Assembly (NCBI RefSeq): GCF_002865645.1
Contig: NW_020194551.1
Location: 133,067 to 197,066, forward strand
DNA length: 64,000 nucleotides
Origin: Hyaloscypha bicolor E
Taxonomy: Eukaryota > Ascomycota > Leotiomycetes > Helotiales > Hyaloscyphaceae
Reading direction: 5' to 3'
Made by a program: the position numbers and the translations under genes. The notes beneath the pieces were generated by a model. It was given only the letters and a program-made list of their open reading frames with translations, was not told where the DNA came from and did no database searches. Shown here piece by piece: positions 58,829 to 64,000 of this stretch. Position 1 is the stretch's first letter; every line of letters begins with the position of its first letter.

Positions 58829-60483
58829 CTAACAGTCTTCGTTGAATGGGAGGGGAGAATAACCTGTTCGTTCCAACTGTTCAAAAAATGCTTCTATCTG
58901 GCTTGCAAGCCACCTTGCCAAATCTTCTCTGATTGCGTCCAAATAAATATTCAATCTACGAAGGCGGTCTTCAAGGACGCCTGTCTCCATAACAAAAACT
59001 CTGTGCACTAGTTCCTTGATATTTACTTGTCGTCTAGCATGCTTTAAACTTAAAGCGTATATACGATCAGAGCTAAGATCGCTTTGCCAAATACGAAGAC
59101 CTATCAAGGTATGAAGGGAATTCTGGGTTTGAAGTTTGCTTCCGAGTTCGGAAGATTTACTGTCAAGCATTCTTTGCAAATACTCTAGACAGGCTCGATC
59201 TCTGCATCTGATATTTGCCTGACGACCAAAAGAAGCTATTTCAAAAGTCGTCCAGACGGTCCAAGATGAGACCAGCCGGGCCTCCGGTATAAGTTGTGAT
59301 TGAGGAAGGCCGGTCAGCTGAAAAACCCTGTCACAAAAGTACTCTTTTCGACACAAAAGCCAAAGAAGAAGGCGCAGGCCTTGCAGATATTTGACCATGC
59401 GCAACTTGGTCTCAAAACTAGCTGCCTCGAATTCCGGATCAGGTAGCGCAAGAGGCTCGAAATGGGCTTTCCCACATCGGTATCTCACTGTGACCGCCAG
59501 GTCAACCAGTTTATTTACTTGAGCCGGAATGATTGAATGATCCGCGGTCTGCTGGACGAGTTCTGAAAATACTCCCGGTATAGAAGGTACCTCCTCGTGT
59601 GGGGATTTTGGCAAACCATGCTTTCGAGGTTGTGGTTTCAGTATTTTACGACGGGTCTTGGAGACTTGTCGGTTCTTGGTAGAGATGCCCAAGAGTGAGC
59701 GTTGGATTGCTGCGAGAGTAGCATCCAGCCTCTCAGCTTGGACGCAAGTCGTTTGATGAGAAGTTGCCTGTGATTTCTGGATATCGTGTAGCGTCTCATG
59801 GATCTTGCTAGTCGACCTCGAGATCTCCGCTGTCTCGGCGAGGCTGGTGCTTTGAAGACCAGCAGCAGTTTGAACTCTTTCTTTGATTTTCTCCAGATGG
59901 CCAAAAGTAATTTGCTGAGAGGACAATTGCTTTGCTGTGAAATCGTCGATCTTGGAATCTATACCCTTGATATCCAGGCCTGTCGACAACTCGAGATCCC
60001 TGTAGCCGTCAGTAATATGCTTTGGAAACGTCGAGGGAGTTTATACACAGTCAGTAGCTCCATCATAAGTACTAGCTGGTCTCGATGAGACGATATCTTC
60101 GACCTCGTCTCCGCAAACCGCCCCGCATCAGCAGCAAGCTTCAATTTCTTAACAGCATTCTTGGCCCATTTCCCATCCTCCACCTTCAGCGCAGCCATGC
60201 CGGTATTCCAAGCCTCCAGATCAGCGGTGCATCGTGCGACTCCCTCCTGCAACTTCGCAATTAATTCATATGTTCGCGCCGAATATTTCTGTGCTGATCG
60301 ATCAGAGGTAATTTGCTGAATCGATTCAAGTGTCTGACTGAGTGCTCGAATCTCGCTGATGATAGCCTCGACCTCACCTGCAACTCGCGGAAGCTTGTGG
60401 CAGAAAGTGTACAAAGTGGACGCAGACTGGACGGCGAGACCTGCGAGGCTTATGAGGCGCGCGGCACCCGATGCTAAGTCCAT
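58829..60483 (-). CDS. Helo-like (PigL_N/Fungal_N) domain protein
   Basis: Exons 60483-60047 and 59999-58829 (47-bp intron; donor GTATAA chosen because it alone keeps the frame) give 535 residues. Residues 1-150 match the helical N-terminal domain of many fungal NLR-like and incompatibility-related proteins. It has a hydrophobic start (LISLAGLAVQSASTLYTF), then VEAIISEIRALSQTLESI, a mid Cys/Trp helix (CTADLEAWN), and a K-rich end. A predicted coiled coil follows to about 260, with repeated polar/hydrophobic heptads. The rest is helical, with Trp- and Cys-bearing stretches (LRLLLWLLCRKEYF), but no P-loop, NACHT, ankyrin or WD repeats. It therefore carries only the signalling-type N-domain with an unfamiliar C-terminal part. 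A role in self/non-self recognition is possible but unproven. Confidence 0.75.
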
Positions 60484-60956
60484 GGCCGCGATGCGAATGA
60501 ATCATCGCGATGTTGGGCAAGTGTGAAAATGAGGTTCAAGAGAAGGCTGCGTGAACACGGTTGGTGGCTTGCACAGCCTTCTGCGGGCGTCACATGCTGC
60601 CATTCGCTGAAGTGTGCTTTGTACCTTGTACTTGTACATTTTTTCCGAAGATATGGAAGACTTAGAGTATACGTTTATCTTCAAGAGTGTCAAGTGTTCA
60701 TAAAATTCAATTATGAGTGGAAAGGAACACTGTCGATTTCGACACTTCAGAGGTTCTTCCTTTCCCGGCTGACAACGCAAGTTTGCTGGAAATACGCTCC
60801 TGGGCTGGCCTCACCGTAAAGCAGATAAGAGCCTCAAAAACACACTGTATATTAAATCAAAAAAGGAACCCGTTCGCCATTCTCACAATATCTTCTCTAA
60901 AACCCAAAACGCCGATGCTAGCCCTCTTCCCTTCTCCACCCCTCTGTATCACACAC
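60484..60956. other. Intergenic, no gene seen
   Basis: Upstream region of the Helo-like gene and 3' flank of did2. ORFs are short and motif-free. Confidence 0.5.
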
Positions 60957-61791
60957 TCACGATCTCAGCGCCCTCAACCTCTCGCCCAAACCGTCCTCCT
61001 CCACTTCCGTCGGACCACTCTTAACCGGCGCCGCCTTAACAGCCTGCGCGCCCTCCATCTCCTGATGCAGCTCCACACCCGCCTCATCCGCAACCTGGTT
61101 CATAAGCCTATCGACATCTTCCTGCGGCGTACCGACTGCAGTAGCGGATGTCGTTGCGTTCTCGTAGTATCCGGTCGCGACATCGAGGTCTTCGAATTGT
61201 GTCTCGAAGCGGTCCATTACTGCTGAGATCTACACCTCCTGTCAGCACCAAAGCAATCCTGTCTATAGAGAGCAGTGAAAAGCGGGGGAGGGCACACCTT
61301 CTCCAAATCCATAGCCTTCATGGCCTGATCCATACCCTTCACCACATTCATCATGCTCCCCGTAACCTGACGCATCGTGACCGCCGTCTGCACTCGACTG
61401 GCAACCGCATCGATCCGGCTTCCCAGCCTCAGCAGATTCAGTCGTTCATTTTGCTTGCGGATCGCGTTCTGGGCGTAGATCTTTGCGATGTCGTTGTGGC
61501 CTTGTTGGATTGCCTGCATGTTCTCATGAGCCTTTCGCTCTGGGAGATGTGGGATTGAGGGAGGGGGGCACACCTTCTTGAGCTTGTCTTTCTCTGTCTT
61601 CTCGTCCTTGCTGGCTTTTGCTGCTTGGCGGTTCAGTTGCTTTGCTGTGAACTATTTCCACAACAATCAGCCTCTGTCCAGAGCTGGGGGGGTCTAGCGC
61701 AGAGAGAGGTGCGAGGCAGCGTGTCTGCCAACTTGCGATAAGCGCTGAGACGTACCTTCAGATTGAACAGCGCTTTCTCGAGTCCCGACAT
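60957..61791 (-). CDS. did2: ESCRT-III-associated protein Did2/Vps46 (CHMP1)
   Basis: Did2 regulates ESCRT-III disassembly by Vps4 in endosome sorting. Minus-strand exons 61791-61756, 61651-61574, 61513-61298 and 61229-60957 give 200 residues in frame; introns are 104, 60 and 68 bp. Residues 1-12 are [12 protein letters not shown], the usual Did2 start. The ESCRT-III helices follow ([54 protein letters not shown]). The C-terminal acidic region has [15 protein letters not shown] and [20 protein letters not shown]. The terminal MIT-interacting helix reads [10 protein letters not shown]. The length is normal and every family block is present. Acceptor choice before AIQQGHND rests on family spacing. 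Confidence 0.95.
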
Positions 61792-62119
61792 GATGACTAG
61801 ATTGTGTGGAATATGCAGGTGGAAGTATGGAGTACTCGAAGTCGATATGTCGAGGTCGTTGAATGTTCAGTGCGATGCAGAAGTTGGTTGAGGCAGCCTT
61901 GTGGTTCTCGCCGGAGCCTGTGACGTTGCTCGGCTTTGCCTACTTGGTCGCTAGCGCCTCCCATAATATCAACTTTAGAGACCGGGTCCGCACAAGATAT
62001 CTACCCCGCGATGACACCCCGCCAAGTGCTCTTCAAGCTCACTTAACTACTTTGTTACATTTGTTCTTACTTTCCTTTCACTCATTTTCCTTCTGCGCAG
62101 TAGGAAGCACACCACCAAA
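61792..62119. promoter_or_regulatory. Shared upstream region of did2 and DUF427 gene
   Basis: The 328 bp between two divergent start codons; the right end is pyrimidine-rich (TTTGTTCTTACTTTCC) just before ATG 62120. A bidirectional promoter is inferred from position. Confidence 0.4.
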
Positions 62120-62653
62120 ATGCCACCAAAACCAAAACTCAATGTCCAGAATTTCCCTCGCCCGCCATTACTGGAAAGAACACCCCGCCATCTGCAAGTC
62201 AAGTGGCACGGGCAGACGATCGCAGATACGAAAGATGCATACTGGGTGCTGGAAACGTATCATCCGCCCAGTAACCTCACCTTCAATTCCTCCAACAGTT
62301 TATTGTCATGATTCTGATACTGTCAAGCTTATTATATCCCAAAATCCTCCCTCTCCATCTCCTTGACACGCACCCAGAAATCAACATTCTGCGAGTGGAA
62401 AGGCTGGGCTACGTATTTCTCCGTCACCGGTGAAGAGGGGAAAGAGACAGTAAAAGATCGGATCTGGAGCTATGAGAGTCCGAATGAGGCGTATAAGGAG
62501 ATTAAGGGGTATGTGAGTCTTTACGCGGGGCCGTGGGAGTGCTTTGTTGATGGGGAAGAGGTGAGGCCGCAGCCGGGAGACTTTTATGGTGGTTGGACGA
62601 CGAGCGAATTGGTAGGGACTATTAAGGGGGATGCAGCAACGAGATGGTTATAG
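62120..62653 (+). CDS. DUF427 domain protein
   Basis: Exons 62120-62270 and 62328-62653 give 158 residues; the 57-bp intron was placed so that HPPTYYIP continues, the usual DUF427 sequence. Domain blocks: HLQVKWHGQTIADTKDAYWVLE, then TYYIP, FCEWKGWATYF, DRIWSYESP, YVSLYAGPWECFVDGEEV. The end is PGDFYGGWTTSELVG and KGDAATRWL. DUF427 is a small beta-barrel of unknown activity found in bacteria and fungi. No targeting signal is seen. It is divergent from did2. Confidence 0.88.
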
Positions 62654-63217
62654 GCTTGTGGGAGGTAGAACAGGAGGTGTATGATATGACGACATGTTGT
62701 GTACGAGTATATGACGGCTTATTTCTGGTTCAGTTGGCGGAAAGAGGCGAGAGGTGAGAGATGAGAGGTGAACCTCGACTGGCCAGCGACCGAGTCGCAC
62801 ACTATCCTATTACATTCACGTTTGGTCAAGTGACCAAAAAGGATGCTGTCTTTCAATTCACGTTACAAAAGGTTGGGCAGACATTTTCGCTCACATGTCC
62901 GAAGATTCTGAGTATTTGAAGTTCAATCATGCTTCTTATTCTTGTTGCTTCACGCAGCTCGCATCTATATTACAGTGCTCTATGCACAAACCATTGTTCG
63001 TCTTCCCCACCCATTATACATGACATCAAGCCACGTTCATCTCTCATTTCATGCTGGCCGTCTGACCGTAAAGTCCCAAATCGGAACCAAGTGTTTCCCC
63101 CAATGTTATGCGAGCTGGTATCAGAAAGAGAAACGCCTCAAATGCATATATATCCTCCCAATGCTATGCTCTTCCCTCCCTGCATCTAGGGCAGGATAGG
63201 ACAGAGTATGATCTTTT
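62654..63217. other. Intergenic between DUF427 and CFEM genes
   Basis: 3' flanks of two convergent genes. Only short ORFs and a GAGGTGAGAGATGAGAGGTG purine patch near 62751. Confidence 0.5.
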
Positions 63218-64000
63218 TTACAAGATCAAGACGGCGAAGAAGAGCGTGGCGAAGCTGGCTCCGATCGCGATGCTGTTCTTACCAGCTGAGCTGGTAGTTT
63301 GTTGTGTAGGTGTGCTGCTGGCTTGGATGGTGCTGTTCGAGATGCCGCTCGCGCCATAGGTGGTCTGTGCCGGTGTGGCGGTTGAAAGAGCGACACCAGC
63401 ATTTCCAAGGGTCGGAGCACCTGTTACGAGGACTGCGTCGGCACTTGAGGTTCCTCCAACAGTCGTGAAGACGACTTGAGGAACGGTGACGACAGTGCTG
63501 ATGGTGGTGGTGGTGTAGCTTGATGGAATGATGTATCCGGAGGAGACACCGGTGGTTTCTGTGCAAGGAACTGTCACAGTGGTCTGGACTGTGATTGTAG
63601 TCACTGGCACAGCGGTCTGGGAAACGGTCGCAATGACGCTGGAAGCGCATGTGACGATGGCTGGGTTGGAGGGAATATAGGGTGCGCAGATACCCTGGAA
63701 GTAGGTCTGGGCGAGGCTGATCTCGGTATCCGAGGCACCATACGCAGACAAGCAAGAGAAGACGTTGGTAACAAAGTCGGTTGATGGGCAGAAGCAGTTA
63801 GTATCAGTATTGGAACTGCAGCCTTCGATGAAAAGCCAGGTGTTCAAGCACTGAGGCAGGACATCTGGGCAGGTTGCTGTAGTTATTGGTCCGCTCGATG
63901 TCGTGATAGTTGTGGGCACGTAGACGCCTGAGTTGGTGGAAACGGCAGCTGGGGTTCCGACGGGAGATGATGTGGATTCGGCCTCGCATCGCGTGCAGAT
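63218..64000 (-). CDS. CFEM GPI-anchored surface protein, 5' part outside window
   Basis: The minus frame is open from the window edge for 261 codons to a stop at 63218. The supported part opens with ICTRCEAES, perhaps the end of a preceding exon or domain, then a Thr/Ser-rich linker. A cysteine-rich CFEM-like domain follows, with cysteines in ATCPDV, PQCLN, GCSSN, NCFCP, FSCLS and GICAP. Next is a Thr/Val-rich stalk (TTITVQTTVTVPC, TTTTISTVVTVPQ) suited to O-glycosylation. The C-terminus is small-residue rich and ends in a hydrophobic tail (SIAIGASFATLFFAVLIL), a GPI-anchor signal. CFEM proteins act at the fungal surface, some in haem uptake, others in adhesion or host contact. The start and signal peptide lie beyond the window. 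Confidence 0.85.
   Translation of the reverse strand: MCTRCEAESTSSPVGTPAAVSTNSGVYVPTTITTSSGPITTATCPDVLPQCLNTWLFIEGCSSNTDTNCFCPSTDFVTNVFSCLSAYGASDTEISLAQTYFQGICAPYIPSNPAIVTCASSVIATVSQTAVPVTTITVQTTVTVPCTETTGVSSGYIIPSSYTTTTISTVVTVPQVVFTTVGGTSSADAVLVTGAPTLGNAGVALSTATPAQTTYGASGISNSTIQASSTPTQQTTSSAGKNSIAIGASFATLFFAVLIL

Noticed and set aside
61514..61540. Earlier acceptor in did2 giving an AHENMQ insert
   Set aside because: The frame would also hold, but the insert is absent from the usual Did2 sequence; the CATGCAG acceptor fits the family.
62271..62377. Longer intron in the DUF427 gene ending at CACCCAG
   Set aside because: It breaks the frame; the acceptor at 62327 restores the TYYIP motif and a whole number of codons.
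1..64000. CRISPR arrays, operons, bacterial-type signals, tRNA or rRNA genes
   Set aside because: None seen by eye; the window is eukaryotic nuclear DNA. A tRNA search program would be needed to exclude tRNAs fully.

Overview
The window is nuclear DNA of a filamentous ascomycete (Pezizomycotina; Leotiomycetes-like by general gene style, which is an inference). Genes sit on both strands as independent units with 0-5 introns of mostly 45-80 bp (GT...CTAAY...AG). The families are typical of moulds: Clr5-ankyrin, CFEM, Helo-like N-terminal domain, DUF3435, HAM1-like and DUF2439/Dbl2. No operon, CRISPR array or rRNA was seen, and I found no tRNA I could support. Gene models were built by hand from splice consensus and reading-frame continuity; every complete multi-exon model given closes to a whole number of codons.

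Layout. 1-2.3 kb: a possible DUF3505-like remnant and two small membrane-protein genes. 3.4-7.3 kb: a large Cid1-type non-canonical poly(A)/nucleotidyl transferase. 9.9-10.75 kb: a four-span membrane protein with an unresolved 5' end. 11.5-13.6 kb: ankyrin-repeat relics and a doubtful helical ORF. 15.05-15.27 kb: a hAT-like MITE. 19.2-20.9 kb: a disordered conserved-looking protein after a long CT-rich leader. 23.3 kb: a possible small membrane-anchored gene. 25.1 kb: an AhpC/TSA-type thioredoxin-fold protein. 27.2-31.5 kb: a DUF3435 (tyrosine-recombinase family) relic lying tail to tail with a 1,223-residue Clr5-ankyrin protein. 33.7-35 kb: an integral membrane protein. 35.06-37.64 kb: an MFS sugar transporter broken by a 778-bp hAT-like insertion.

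38-50 kb is a housekeeping stretch: Vms1 (ribosome quality control) divergent from a HAM1-like lipid-binding-fold protein, a six-cysteine small secreted protein, a BAR-SH3 endocytic adaptor, and a Dbl2/ZGRF1-type DUF2439 protein. 51.4-58.1 kb holds two consecutive genes with the same unusual plan: a half zinc cluster (C-x2-C-x6-C) with a phase-0 intron exactly before the third Cys, and hydrophobic membrane segments at the C-terminus. 58.8-64 kb: a Helo-like-domain protein, ESCRT-III Did2, a DUF427 protein, and the C-terminal part of a CFEM protein running off the right edge.

Most notable are the transposon-broken sugar transporter, with perfect 18-bp terminal inverted repeats, a perfect 8-bp target duplication and an intact frame once the element is removed; the pair of putatively membrane-tethered half-zinc-cluster proteins; and the DUF3435 relic next to the Clr5-ankyrin gene.
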